Below, piece by piece: positions 21,628 through 33,640 of a stretch of DNA of 64,000 bases. How positions within the stretch are numbered: position 1 is the first letter of the stretch; every line of letters starts with the position of its first letter. The notes below the pieces were generated by a model, which saw only the letters and a list, made by a program, of their open reading frames with translations, searched no databases and had not been told where the DNA came from. A program made the position numbers and the translations under genes. Source of the DNA: Tetracladium setigerum (taxonomy: Eukaryota; Ascomycota; Leotiomycetes; Helotiales); NCBI GenBank assembly GCA_031472005.1, contig PZJY01000001.1:930001-994000 (forward strand), given 5' to 3'.

Positions 21628-24600
21628 ATGCTACGGAATTCCAAAGGAGTCGTCCGGAAGGCCGTCACGGAGCTGGCGCAATATCCCAAGCCAGGCGAGA
21701 AGCTCCACGGCTTCACACTCTTACGATCAAAGCATGTCCCTGAACTCGAGTTGACCGCGATACACCTCCAGCATGACAAGACCGGCGCAGACTATCTACA
21801 CGTGGCAAGGGAGGATAAGAACAATGTCTTCTCTATCGGCTTCAAGACGAATCCGCCAGATGATACCGGAGTTCCCCATATCCTGGAGCACACGACCTTA
21901 TGTGGCAGCGAGAAGTACGTCCTACAATAGACGACAGCCCTTCTGTTTTACTCCAAACAAGTCTAAATTCTAACTTTGGCAGATTTCCCATCCGCGATCC
22001 TTTCTTTAAAATGCTCCCCCGAACGCTGTCCAATTTTATGAATGCTTTTACTGCTTCCGACCACACGTTTTATCCATTCGCCACAACCAACGAGCAAGAT
22101 TTCAAGAACTTGATGTCTGTTTACCTGGACGCGACCTTACACCCCTTACTAAATCGAAACGATTTTACACAAGAAGGTTGGCGAATTGGTCCAGAGAACC
22201 CCAAGGCTGCTGCTGGGGAGGAAGCGAATGCCGAAGCAAGCAAGCTGGTTTTCAAGGGGGTCGTCTACAACGAGATGAAGGGCCAAATGTCAGATGCGGG
22301 CTATCTGTATTACATTCGCTTCCAAGACCATATCTTCCCTGCAATCAACAATTCAGGCGGAGATCCTCAGAAGATCACGGACTTGACATACGAACAACTC
22401 AAGAAATTCCACGCCGAACATTACCACCCCAGCAACTCAAAGGTCTTCACATACGGAGATATGCCGCTCAAGGACCATCTCATTGAAATTGACGCTCAGT
22501 TGAGCGCATTCGAACGCATCCAGGGGGATATGGAGATCCGGAAGCCAATCGACCTGAGTGGAGGCCCCCAGACAGTGACGGTTGCCGGACCTATTGACCC
22601 TATGATGGACAAAGATATGCAATACAAGACTTCAGTATCTTGGATCATGGGAGATGCCACAAATGTTCTGGAGACTTTCTCTCTTGGCCTTATGTCGGCG
22701 CTGCTGATGGATGGATACGGATCTCCTTTGTATCGAAATCTTATTGAAGCTGGTCTTGGAACGGAGTGGAGTCCGAATAGTGGGTTTGATGGATCTGGTA
22801 GAGTTGGAATGTTTTCCATCGGTCTCACAGGAGTAAAGGAGGCCGACGTGCCAAAAGTTAAGGAAGCAATCCACAAGACCTTCCAGGAGGCACACAGCAA
22901 GGGATTCGATAGGTCCAAGATTGACGGTTATCTTCATCAACTCGAAATCAGCTTGAAGCATAAGACCGCCAAATTTGGTATGGGCCTCATGCACAGAATC
23001 AAACCCAGTGGTTCGAGGGTGTTGATCCGTTTGATTCTCTGGCCTGGAATGATACCGTTACGGCATTTGAGACAGAGCTTGCAAAGGGTGGCTATCTGGA
23101 AGGCCTGATGGAGAAATATCTACTGAACGACAATACCCTAACATTTACAATGACCCCATCGGCAACTTATGGAGAGGATCTGGTTAAGGAGGAAGCAGAA
23201 CGCCTCGCAAAGAAAATCGACGAAGTCACAAAACAAGCTGGAGGCGAAGCTGAAGCTCGAGCACAACTAGAAAAAAGGGAGCTGGAACTCCTTGAAGAAC
23301 AGGGCAAGACGATGACTGAAGATCTCAGCTGTCTCCCAACTGTGCATGTTAGAGACATCCCACGACAAAAAGATGGCAACGAGGTTCGGGATTCTACAAT
23401 TGGAGCGACTAAAGTGCAATGGCGAGAGGCTCCAACCAACGGACTTACTTATTTCCGAGCAGTCAATGTTTTTGATAACCTTCCAAATGAACTCAGATCT
23501 TTGATTCCTCTATTTTCCGATTCTATCATGCGCCTTGGGACAAAGGATATGAATATGGAACAACTTGAGGATCTGATTAAACTCAAGACTGGTGGACTCT
23601 CTGCTGCATACCATGCAACTTCTTCTCCTCACGATTTCACAAAAGCTTCCGAAGGAATGAGTTTCTCTGGAACTGTTTTGGATAGGAACGTTCCTGAGAT
23701 GTTTAATCTCCTGCGAAAACTCGTCGTAGAGACCGACTTTGACAGTCCAGAAGCTGAACTCCGCATAAGGCAATTGCTCCAAGGCTCGGCAGATGGTGCT
23801 GTGAACAACATCGCTTCTTCCGGACACAGCTATGCACGCGGTTATGCCGAAGCTGGCCTCACGGATTACTTCCGAAAGCGCGAACAAGTAGGTGGGTTAT
23901 CACAAGTACAACTCGTCACATCACTCGCTTCGAGACCAGAGGCCGAAGGTCTAAAAGATGTCATCGACAAGCTCAAGGCAATTCAACGTTTAGCATTCTC
24001 AGGAGAGAACACCTTCCGTGCTGCAATCACTTGCGGTAAGGAGTCGGTCTCCACGAACGAAGCCGCTCTCCAAAACTTCCTGTCCTCACTACCAAAGAAC
24101 CAAGCATCAACGACCAAAATTCAGCCTTCAGCCTTCACCAGAAACTCAAAAACATTCTTCCCACTCCCCTACCAAGTCTACTACGGCGCTCTCTCCCTCC
24201 CCACAGTCTCGTACACCTCATCCGCCGGCGCACCCCTCCAAATCCTCTCCCAACTTCTCACCCACAAACATCTCCACCACGAAATCCGCGAAAAGGGCGG
24301 TGCGTACGGTGGAGGTGCCTACTCTCGCGGCCTCGACGGCGTGTTCGGCTTCTACTCCTACCGCGACCCCAATCCCCAAAACACCATCACCATCATGAAA
24401 AACGCAGGTCAAGTCGCCGTCGAAAAACAATGGACAGATCGTGATTTGGAAGAAGCAAAACTCTCAGTCTTCCAGTCTGTTGATGCGCCACAGTCAGTAA
24501 GCCAGGAGGGCATGTCGAGGTTCTTATCTGGGGTTTCAGATGAGATGTTGCAGGAGAGGAGAGAGCGGTTGTTGGATGTTACCAAAGACCAGGTCCGAGA

Positions 24601-24781
24601 TGTCGCGCAGAAATATATTGTTGATGCGCTGGCTGAGAGACAGGGTCAGATGGTTTTCTTGGGTGAGAAGAGAGATTGGGTTGATGCGAGCTGGGAGGAG
24701 AAGACCATGAGTGTTTCAACTACTCCCGAAGCAGAAGTTCAGGATGAAGAGGATGCGAAGGACGCTGCTCTTGGCTCGTGA
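21628..24781 (+). CDS. CYM1: Mitochondrial presequence protease (M16C metalloprotease), apparent frameshift
   Basis: Matrix protease that degrades cleaved targeting peptides. Exon 1 is 21628-21914 and exon 2 starts at 21983 (68-nt intron). The ATG has a strong CACCATG context. The inverted zinc motif is H84-I-L-E-H88 (VPHILEHTTLCGS), followed by FPIRDPFFKM and NEMKGQMSD. The C-terminal half has the substrate-binding loop signature GGAYGGGAYSR. The frame changes at about 23007-23010: it reads MHRIKPS and then continues as WFEGVDPFDSLAWND one frame later. One extra base there gives a protein of about 1028 aa, the normal family size. Both halves are complete and conserved, so a sequence error is more likely than a pseudogene. 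Confidence 0.93.
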
Positions 24782-26091
24782 TCGCGGTCGGTGGTGGTGA
24801 TGATGAACGATGAATACGTGTAAGCTGTGTTCGTGTAATAACGCTGTATCCACTCTCCCTGCATTTTTCAAGGCGTTGCGTTGCATCCTGTTCATGTACA
24901 GTAGAAATATACGATTAGATCGCGTGGACAGACGCATAATGAAAAAGAACTTTTACTTTTAGGGGGTTTCCCAACGCAGAGAGTGCTGCTCTCTATGCTC
25001 TTATATCAAGGGTAGGTCAGGTCAGTCGTTCACTACTCGACAAACACCAAACCAAGTGTATTTCTTGCTTTCTTCATCACCCTCCCTTTCCCCAACAAAA
25101 ACAAGAAAAAACGCGCTACGGACAGATAAAAACGTCTCCAGTCCCCTTTCAATGACTGCGAAGATCACTAGTAGTACCCTCAACCGGGGTCGGCGCAATA
25201 TCAAAAGCATTTTTCATCCTCTTCCCACCGCTCTCTCTACCTAACTCCCAAAAAAAATTCAAAACCTGACCTTATTTATCTTTCTCTTTCTTTCGCGAGA
25301 GAGGGAAGGGAGAGATAAGGTCGTGTGTTTTTGGTTGATGGGGTTTTGGGTGCGAGGTGCTGGCAAAAGTGAAAAGTGACGGAGCGCATTCTTATTTCAG
25401 ACCTGTCTTCCTTGAGATTTTGGGGAGATGGACTAAAGATTGTGGACAGTTGTTTGGAGGGGGTATTGGGAAGGGAGTTTTGGAAAGGGGTTGTGGGGGA
25501 AGGGGGAAGAGGTGTTGAGTTGAGTTGAGTTGAGTTGGTGGGAGTTTCTGGTGCGGTGAGATTACCATAAAGGAGTAATTATGCCCTAAGAACAGAAGGA
25601 AGGAGAGGGTAGCAAAGCTAGCTCGAACCAAATTATCAAAATATGTTAGTAAAACCTCTCTTGCTTCTCTTGCTCCCTCTGCAGCCAATAACAGCAACAT
25701 CACGAAACCACAACATTCAAACATCACAAATGTGAAATAATATCAACATATCACCAAGTATCACCATAACACAGAGCATTGAGAACTTCAGATACCAAAT
25801 GGCAATGAGTGTGTATTCTTGCTATAAAATAGATACGCCGCTCAATCTACTGTTATCGAAAGAGGATGTATACATTCCCGCAAGTAAAGAATAGAAAGTC
25901 GTCGCCCATCATTCATCGTCGTTGATTATGCATACCCACAAAAACAATCCCCTAGGGTAGCAGCAAGCAAGCTTCTTCTCGCAAAAAAACATCATGGTAA
26001 ATATATATATCTCTCCCCAGTCAATCATTTCAACCCTCTCGAACTTCAAATGTCTTCAAAATGACACCCTCATGAACACCCAGTATGTGGC
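24782..26091. other. 1.3-kb convergent intergenic with TGAGT microsatellite
   Basis: 3' flanks of CYM1 and ODC. Poly-A and poly-T tracts are common, and a TGAGT pentanucleotide repeat sits at 25513-25537. No supported gene. Confidence 0.5.
25513..25537. repeat. (TTGAG)n microsatellite
   Basis: About five tandem copies of TTGAG in the intergenic region after CYM1. Confidence 0.8.
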
Positions 26092-27488
26092 CTAGTTCAT
26101 TCCAAGCAATGCTCTTGCACCAGGCTCACTAACGACATAGATGACATCGTGAGCATCTGAAAACCCGTTGAAGCGAGTGGCGGAACACTTGGTGTAGGCG
26201 CCCATCTCCTCAAAATAAAGCCAGTCGCCCACATCAAGGGTGTGGTTGAAGCGAATGCTCTCGGAGATGCGATCAATGCCATCACAGGTTGGTCCCCAGA
26301 TGGAGTATTCAATGCCATCAGCAGAATCTTGACCCGCGATGTTGTTGTAGTAGGTGAGATCTCCACCGCGAAGGACTCGGGCAACGGGATTTTGATGATC
26401 GAACATGATGCTTGAAAAGTTGCCGTAGAGTCCGTCGTTGAGGTAGAGCATGTAGGATTTGTCTCCGGTAGATGGATGCTCGATTGTGCGACGGGCAATG
26501 ACATGGGTTGCCAATGTGAAAGCGGAGGAGACGTAGTAACGACCTGGTTCACCGATGATGTTGATGTGGGATGGGATGTGCTGCTCGAGGGCGTTGTTGA
26601 GTACAGCGGCCATCATCTCAAAGGTCTCGCCAGAGAAGCCGCCTCCGACATCAAGGGTATGGAAGGTGAAACCGTGGTTAGCAGCTTGTTCGAATACCTT
26701 CTTTGCGTCCAAAACAGCACTCATGAAGGCCAAGGGATCAGAGGCGCCAGAACCAACGTGGAAACTGACTCCAACAACATTGAGACCCAATTCCTTAGCA
26801 AGACCAAGGAGCTCATCGGTAGAATCCATGGCGGCTCCAAACTTGAGGCTCAAACGGCACAAGCTGGAGGAATCGTCGGTTGAGATTCGGAGGAAGAGCT
26901 CAGCGCCTGGGAAGAGTTTCTTGATCTTGTAGAGCTCATCCGTGTTGTCGAAGGTCATTTGCTTCACTCCTTGGGCCGCGGCATAGCGAACGTAAGAGTT
27001 GGTCTTGCAAGGTTGAGCATAGATGATGCGGTGAGGCTCAACATCCGACTTAAGGACCTGTTCAATTTCGGCCTTAGATGCGCAATCAAAGCCTGTCCCG
27101 AGCTCAGCCAAAAGGCGGATGACCTGGGGATCAGGGTTGCATTTGACGGCTAAGTTTGTCAGCGCTTGTCGAATATCAAAGATGATAGAGACTCACCATA
27201 GAAGGGCTTGACACGAGGCAAATTCTTCTTCCATCTCATGTGCTGACGATAGACCTCGCCGAGATCCGCGACGAAGAAAGTATCCTCGTCGCCTGCCTCG
27301 CAGACATCATGATCGATATTTTGAACTCTCTCCTTCAGAGCATTGCCAATCAACTGCTTCGGGTTGTTTTGACCGTAATTTCCGCCATTGTGATTCTGAA
27401 TGTAAGAATCTTTTGTACTTTCAAAATACGATTGTATATTTGTATAGGGTGGGGTTGTTTCAATGGTTGCAATGGCGGAAGGTGACAT
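26092..27488 (-). CDS. Ornithine decarboxylase
   Basis: PLP enzyme that makes putrescine, the first step of polyamine synthesis. Exons 27488-27197 and 27149-26092 (47-nt intron in phase 1, splitting the Ala codon of FYAVKCNPDP) give 449 aa, normal for fungal ODC. K100 in AVKCNPDP is the PLP lysine. HVGSGASDP, LDVGGGFSG and GEPGRYYVSSAF form the PLP phosphate pocket, and C386 in WGPTCDGID is the catalytic cysteine from the second subunit. I chose ATG 27488 (MSPSAIATIE) because the open frame upstream lacks an ATG. A long, probably spliced leader with its own ORF lies upstream, so translational control is possible. Confidence 0.95.
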
Positions 27489-28104
27489 ATCCTCGAGGGG
27501 GTACGTGGGGTTGTCTTTTGGGTGGAAGCTTTGTGTGAATTGTGGGACAAAGATGACTTGTGGAGTCAACTAGTAATAGATTGTTTGTCGTGTTGCTCTG
27601 AAGGGCGTTATGGAGGTCTGTATCGATCAGATCCTGTGCTGATCTGGCGAGGTCGGCTCGACTCTTCCTCTACGAGAGGAAGAACCTCTAAACCCGTCCT
27701 ATGCGGCAGCTGGGGGATTTCGGATGGAGCTGGGGTGTGGTTTGATAAATCAAACAACAGGCGCTCAAGGTATTTATTGGAGAGGGGCAGCGGGAGGTGG
27801 TCGTGTGTTGATGATATCTCTGTTTGGTCGTAGCGAATAATCTTGATCTGATACAAGGCTTGCGGCTGTAGGAGCCGTGGTGGAGAGCTTGCCTTTGCTA
27901 GACCAAAGGCTGTCTTGGGGGTGTTGGATTTGGGAGTGCGGTCGTGATCTGGCAGATTGAGGATGCGTCAGTTGTTGGTTTGCAAGAGTTTAGGGAAGAA
28001 ATCCTCGTGCTGCAGGTAAAGGGGAAAGTGAAAGGATGAGGGAGGCGTGAGCTAGAGATGCTGTGTGACTGGGGAGAAGGCGTGAGGCAGACGAAAGAAA
28101 ACAC

Positions 28105-28320
28105 TCACCAGTGGCGTTTGTAGAGGTAGCCCTTCTGTCGAGACGGACTTTCTAGAAGTTGGTCGAGAATGCTTTTCTCGAGGAGATTGCGGGATGGGTA
28201 ACAACAGCGTGTTTTCTTCGAGATATCGAAGGGGTGGTGGAGTTGAGGAAGAGGAGGAGGAGACGAGTAGAGGGGGGCTTCCTGTCTTAGGGTGAGGAAT
28301 TTTTGAAGATGTGCGGTCAT
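28105..28320 (-). other. Candidate upstream ORF in the ODC leader
   Basis: An ATG-initiated 71-codon frame on the ODC strand, about 830 nt before the ODC ATG. Its last sense codon overlaps a good GTGAGT donor at 28108. Splicing to the TTACTAG acceptor at 27570 would end the peptide at once, so the frame closes whether or not the intron is removed. Fungal ODC messages are known to have long leaders with upstream ORFs, which is why I list it. Its translation is inference. Confidence 0.35.
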
Positions 28321-28493
28321 ATCGACCTAGAGCCAGAACAGACTTTAGCCGCGTGGAATCCCTGCCGAAAGCATCGGAAATTCACGCATCTACGCATAAA
28401 AAACCGATCCGATCCCCTTCGTCCAAGAACGCCAACTAGAACCTGGACGCGGTGAGCGAACTCAAAGAACAACCGGCGAGAAGAGGGCTGTGG

Positions 28494-28512
28494 TCGTGTG
28501 TGTGTGTGTGGG
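28494..28512. repeat. (GT)n microsatellite
   Basis: Run of GT dinucleotides upstream of the ODC leader. Confidence 0.75.
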
Positions 28513-29246
28513 TGAGCCATTTTGGTGGCGGCATTAATTGTTATTTACGAGGTATATTCTCAACTACCGGACCGGACCGTGTACAAACTCATTCAATAGA
28601 CTGTACCTATGTTTTACCTTCACACGATTCTACTAGATAGGTACTTACTGGCAGATAAAATGCTGAGAGCAGATCTGAAGAACTCCTACATTCTCGGTAC
28701 TGTACCTGCGTTACCGCCCAACAATGACGTCGGCTGTGACAACTTCCAATCAAGATACAAATCTCTATGTACAGTTTTTTGGTAGCTTCGTTTTTTGATT
28801 ATCATAAACTCATTGATATGGCGAGTGAGATAGATTTTTTGCATTATTGCGTCGCGCAGTGATAGGTAGGAAACGAAGGCTGCTAAGGCAGGTAGGTAGG
28901 TCACAGTATCTCCGTACAGAGCTCCGTTGGATCAGCATCAGCAGCGTCGGCAGTCACAAGCAACATTAGCCAGCTGAGACATGTGCTGTATGAAAGATGA
29001 AGTATGGCCCCCGATGCAATGATGTGCTTACGGAGGTGCTTAATGATAAGGTATATTTTCATCGTGTATGAGACATTCTCTTTCGATTGCCTATATATTT
29101 CTCCCGAGGAAATCCCAACATGTCTCCATGTAAATTGCGATTTATATCCCGAGCGGTTCCTCCCATGCCCACCAATGTTTGATGTATTCCCCTCATGAAC
29201 GCCGTTCCACTCCAATAATGCCCAACTCATTTCATTTATCATCACA

Positions 29247-31187
29247 TCAGTCTAGCTCCACCTCCTTTTCTAACCTCCAATAACGCTTGCCGGCAATCCC
29301 TTTCCCACCACCTGTTGTCCTCCACACATTAAATACCTCCCTCACCCTTGCTTTGTCGTAGTCCAAGCTCTCCAGCTTCACAGCCTCCAGAATATACCCC
29401 GCTACCGTGGCGGTCTGCAACGCTGGCGTGCGCATCACCGCTGCAATTTCAGGGATGGTCAGCTCTGGATTATGTGTCCAGAGAAAATAAGCTCGAAGGT
29501 GCGCAGCCGTAGCACGGTGGGGTAAGGTTGAAGAAATTGTGTGAGTGCGGTAGGTAGACACATGGTCTTCGGCGACAATGAGCAGAGGATTTTTCGGGAT
29601 CACAACTTTTGGAGCTGTGAGTTTTGGACTTGCTGGTTTGGATGCGCTGCGGCGGGTAGTACGTGCTGGAGGAGGGGGTGTGGGCAGGTATTCAAATGCG
29701 GAGTCATAATCCGAATCCGAATCGCTTTCTAGTTCTACTTCCGATTTCGGTAATTTTGGTGCTGAGGATGAGTTTTTGGGTGTTGATGGGAGAACAGGAT
29801 ATAAGGTATCCTCTGCTTCCTCTTGCTGCTCTTGTTCTTCTTGTTCATCTGCTGCTACCTCTTCAGCCGCTCCCACCGCCACGACACCTTCGGCGAGACG
29901 AATGGGCAGGTTCAACTCGGCGTGATATGGAAGTGGCGGCGTTGGATCCAACGCTTCCCTCTTCAGATTCATAACATTATACAGCTGAAGCCCAGCATAT
30001 GAATCGCCTGCTGCATATGTAATCTGTTCCATGTTGAGCAACCTGCTCCAATCACTACTTCTCACGTCCGTCCCCTTGAACATCGGTAGATGCAAATGAT
30101 CCTGAACTTGATTGGCGAGTGACACAGGTTTCTTATTTATCTGTTTGAGGTCTTGGGTATCTGGGTGCGAGTATTTGACGAGTCTGTATAGATGGGAGAG
30201 TTCAAAGAGGCCTTTCGAGTCAATTGAGAGGTGATTCCGTAGGCGTGTGCAATCTCCTTTGATAGCAACTCCCACTTTGGTGATCTCAGGATCCTCCATC
30301 AACTTCTTCAGTGATGGCGCAACAAGAGCCGAGATATGGTCTTTCGGATACATAGCAATATGCAAAAGTGCAATCCGTTCTTCGCTTGCGAGTTGTATGA
30401 GTGAAACGTTTTGTTTGGGTCCCCCATGTCGATTTGTATCAGCCATCCATTCGATATCAAATCCAATAACCTTCTGGTCCATGAAGTATTGTGATACGAC
30501 CCGTTCAGAGGTCTGTAAATTCTGGCAATAATGCACTTTGACTTTCTGGTCTAAGGGGCCGCGGTACAGAGTGTGCAGCCAGTACGATTCAGGAGACTGT
30601 GCAGGAGCATCTTTGGCATTTCGGAAGAGTTTCTCTGTCATTTGATAAGAGAAGCTTGTCTCGGGAAGTATATCCTTCGATGGATCTGGTTTAGGAGTAT
30701 CGACTGTAACGAGTGGCGTTTCTGGGGTATTTGGCTTCCCTGCAGTATCAGACTTCTTCGACTCCTCTTTGGCAAGCGCCTCGAGCTCCGCAGCAGTCAT
30801 TTCGGCAAGTACATAGTCATCTTCCGTGAGTGACTGTGACGACAAATCCTCCTTGATAGAAGCTACCGAGCCCCTCCCAGCGGACGTCGAAATGTTCGCA
30901 TTAAACACAACTCCACGAGCTGGATGCCATATTCTATGTCTCGAAATATGCGTGTATGACCGGGAAGCCGCAGAACCACTGCGAGTTGAGTTAGTCAATA
31001 TATACTTTTATATACTTTCACTGGGGAAATAGAGAGGGTTGGCCTACGCCGCTCGTCCACCCCGCATGATAGCGAGGGTCGGTCTCATGACATCGTTTGC
31101 TACACTTGAAGTTCTCTCGTAGGAAGCCATCTGTCGTCGAAGGAACCTGCCCAGCTGAACAACTCCATGGTGCTGCCTGCAGAGCAT
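29247..31187 (-). CDS. RNase D/WRN-type 3'-5' exonuclease with C-terminal helical domain
   Basis: Exons 31187-31048 and 30978-29247 (69-nt intron, phase 2) give 623 aa. The N-terminus is basic and poor in acids (LGRFLRRQMASYERTSS), suggesting mitochondrial import, though ATG 31130 is a possible later start. The DEDD-Y exonuclease domain is complete: VIGFDIEWM (DxE), KVGVAIKGDCTRLRNH, and YAAGDSYAGLQLYN (YxxxD). A Gln/Glu-rich linker follows and then a C-terminal helical domain (HNPELTIPEIAAVMR ... ATVAGYILEAVKLE) like the HTH/HRDC-type module found behind RecQ and WRN-type nucleases. It probably processes structured RNA or DNA ends; the substrate is unknown. Confidence 0.88.
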
Positions 31188-31704
31188 AGCTTTTCGTGTA
31201 GCTGGTTGAAGTCTCGACGCGGACCGAAAACCAATCACGAACAACACGCGTAAGGTCACGTGAGGAGAGTGTTCTTAAAAGCAGCGTGGGTTCTTGGCAG
31301 TGAGGTGAATGGATGTGAGGCTTTGAAGTTCTCGAGTTCGCTGCAGGATATCAAGACTTCTAATACTTGTTTGCTGAGGAGATCCGAGAACTCGAAGGCA
31401 CATTTAAGCTGAGAAAAATACAAAGGTCCTCTTTACTTCTTGTTATACTTTCTCATCACTGAGAGAGATTCTTTGTGAGTTATCCCATTCAAACCCTCTT
31501 CTGCTATATCCTACCTCCCCACATTCTGCAAGGTTATTAAGATCAGTCGAGCCTCAAACCAGCATCTCTTGGGCACGCGTCTCACTAGCATCTCTACCCT
31601 CGTCGTCCTGTATCTCTTTCATACTGCCAGCTCTGAAACGTTTGCACTACAACCAACCAATACAACTAACACAATCTCGAAGTTCTTCCACACCAACCAC
31701 AAGT
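31188..31704. promoter_or_regulatory. Divergent promoter, exonuclease and LSM5
   Basis: 517 nt between opposite starts. The LSM5 leader is CA-rich just before the ATG. No TATA box or extra gene seen. Confidence 0.45.
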
Positions 31705-32179
31705 ATGGCCTCTCAACTCCTCCCTCTCGGTATGTCTCTCCAAGCCTTTCCCATCCTAATCTCTAACAATATTCATAGAGCTTATCGACAAGTGTGTTGG
31801 CTCCAAAATCTGGGTCGTTATGAAAGGCGATAAGGGTACCTATTCCAAACCTATCGGTCATGACTGTGACTGACCCCTCCCTCAGAATTCAGTGGCACCC
31901 TACTCGGTTTTGATGACTACGTCAGTAAGTAGCGAACTCATCTTCTATGAAGCCATGGACATCCTAACGTTGATATGCACCTAGACATGGTTCTAGAAGA
32001 TGTTACAGAATATGATTATAGCGGTGCACACATCAAGCTTCCTAAGATTCTGTTGAATGGAAACAATATCTGCATGGTAAGTGGAGTTCAATAATAGGAG
32101 GGTTTCAATATGTTGGTGTGCTGATTCCTGAGTATAGTTAATACCTGGTGGAGAGGGTCCTGGTGCCCCGGTTGCGTGA
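31705..32179 (+). CDS. LSM5: U6 snRNA-associated Sm-like protein LSm5
   Basis: Five small exons: 31705-31729, 31779-31835, 31886-31924, 31985-32076, 32138-32179; 84 aa, all phases kept. LSm5 is part of the LSm2-8 ring that binds the U6 3' end and of the cytoplasmic LSm1-7 decapping ring. Sm1 motif: ELIDKCVGSKIWVVMKGDKE, then FSGTLLGFDDYVNMVLEDV. Sm2 motif: LPKILLNGNNICMLIPGGEG. The MASQLLPLELIDK start is typical of LSm5. Four introns in 255 coding bases is the highest intron density in the window. Confidence 0.96.
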
Positions 32180-32587
32180 TGGAATGAAGCCGGAGTAGAC
32201 CTGAGTGTGGGCATGGGCTGCCCAAGAAGGGAAAAATCTGTCTGAGGAGCCCCCAAATGAATGCAATAAACAAAACCTCGTATATCGTTTTTATAGTTTT
32301 GTTATCTTCTCAAAGCCAGTCTTTGTTGCTGAAGGTAGAGTCGGTATCCTAGGTAGCAGAGGCTGCGGAAAGCTCGCCCTGATCGTCCTCGCAACACCAA
32401 GCTCAAACCAAAACAGTTCTTGCAGATCATTGTCAAGTTCTCTCTATTCACTACTTTTTCCCTTCCCTTACATCCCACCCCGCCCAAACCAAATTACGCC
32501 AGTCAAATGCCCATAAAGCCCCAACTCCAATCCTTCCCTTGCCAATCTACACATATCCGTCCCCTTCCACACTCATTCGCCTTCCCC
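32180..32587. other. Convergent 3' space, LSM5 and RPB11
   Basis: 408 nt of 3' flanks; pyrimidine-rich from 32440. No gene. Confidence 0.45.
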
Positions 32588-33186
32588 TCAACGGCCATCA
32601 CCTCCATCCCCCGCATTCGCCCCGCTAACCATCTTCCTCAATTCATATTCCTTCGTGAACTCCCTACTTAACACCTCCAAGTTACCTACCAGCTCCTTGC
32701 AGCAATTCACCAATGCTTCCTTAGGGCTGATCTCGCCGTCGGTCTGGATGCGGAGCTCGAAGGTTGCAAAGAGAGGGTGGGGAACTATTTCACGAACATT
32801 AAATCAGCTTTAGGACGGAGAAAGAAGTGAGAAGACGCACTCTTGTAGCCAGCGAACAGAACGTGGTGGTCTTTGAGGAGATGGGCGCGGAGGATGTTGG
32901 CAAGCGTGTGATCTTCTTTGTTGAACGTGAAGATAGAGCTATTTGGTGTGCCTACAAGTTGTTAGATATCATGTTTGCGCATGGTATAAGAAGTGGTAAA
33001 GAAGGCGTACGGGTGTCTGCTGCCTCGGAGCACTTCTTCTCGCCGTCTCCAAGGAGGAATAACTCGAATCTGCGAAGGTTTTAGTTCGGAGGCCTAATTG
33101 TAAGAAATCCGCCTGCAGAAGGAAGGATTCTTGGAGTAATAAAGAAATGCCTAAAGGAACATAACATACCTGTCGGGGGCGTTCAT
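32588..33186 (-). CDS. RPB11: RNA polymerase II subunit RPB11
   Basis: Forms the alpha-like heterodimer with RPB3 that nucleates Pol II assembly. Exons 33186-33170 (17 nt), 33069-33011, 32951-32841, 32784-32588; 127 aa, phases consistent. The protein starts MNAPDRFELFLLGDGEKK. The alpha-motif IFTFNKEDHTLANILRAHLL is followed by FAGYKIPHPLFATFELRIQT and the C-terminal helix SPKEALVNCCKELVGNL. The last ~15 residues (MVSGANAGDGGDGR) are a Gly-rich tail. It is divergent from the second nitronate monooxygenase. Confidence 0.96.
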
Positions 33187-33640
33187 CTTTGCGACTGTAG
33201 TTGTTTTGGTTGACGCTTCTTTGCGACAACTTTCGAGAGCTGCGGTGGTCGAGATATCTCGCTGCTTGACTGGAGAGCAGGGATCTTCAAATGGCTGACG
33301 GGAGGTCTAACCGCATTAGTGAATATGAGGAACGAGACCCATAGGACGACGACAACACAACAACCTAACCTTCTCACCCGTAAAGAAAATTCACAGAGGC
33401 TGGATCCAATTATTCAACTTCGCATCTTGGCATGGAATCTTCTTTCATGAAAAGCATGATCAACATCCTCGGCTTTCTCTAAAAACCAGAGTCCCACCTA
33501 CACCCACCTCTCGGGTAGAAGGAAACTAGAAACAGTTCTCTTGATCTTTTTCGCTTGGGACTCACTTCTCTCTTAATCCTCTATTGTTTTGTTAAGTAAC
33601 AGACTATCTCATTCAATCATTTCCGCTTTCTATCTCCAAA
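33187..33640. promoter_or_regulatory. Divergent promoter, RPB11 and nitronate monooxygenase 2
   Basis: 454 nt between opposite starts. No additional coding signal. Confidence 0.45.

Larger units (their letters stand above)
27489..29246. promoter_or_regulatory. ODC 5' leader and promoter region; 3' flank of exonuclease gene
   Basis: Contains a candidate leader intron for ODC (donor GTGAGT at 28108, acceptor TTACTAG ending at 27570) and an upstream ORF at 28105-28320 on the minus strand. A GT dinucleotide run is at 28494-28512. No protein gene is supported between the ODC and exonuclease genes. Confidence 0.45.

Noticed and set aside
22980..23010. 31-nt intron as an explanation for the CYM1 frame change
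   Set aside because: It is shorter than any plausible intron here (minimum about 47 nt) and would remove residues that look conserved.
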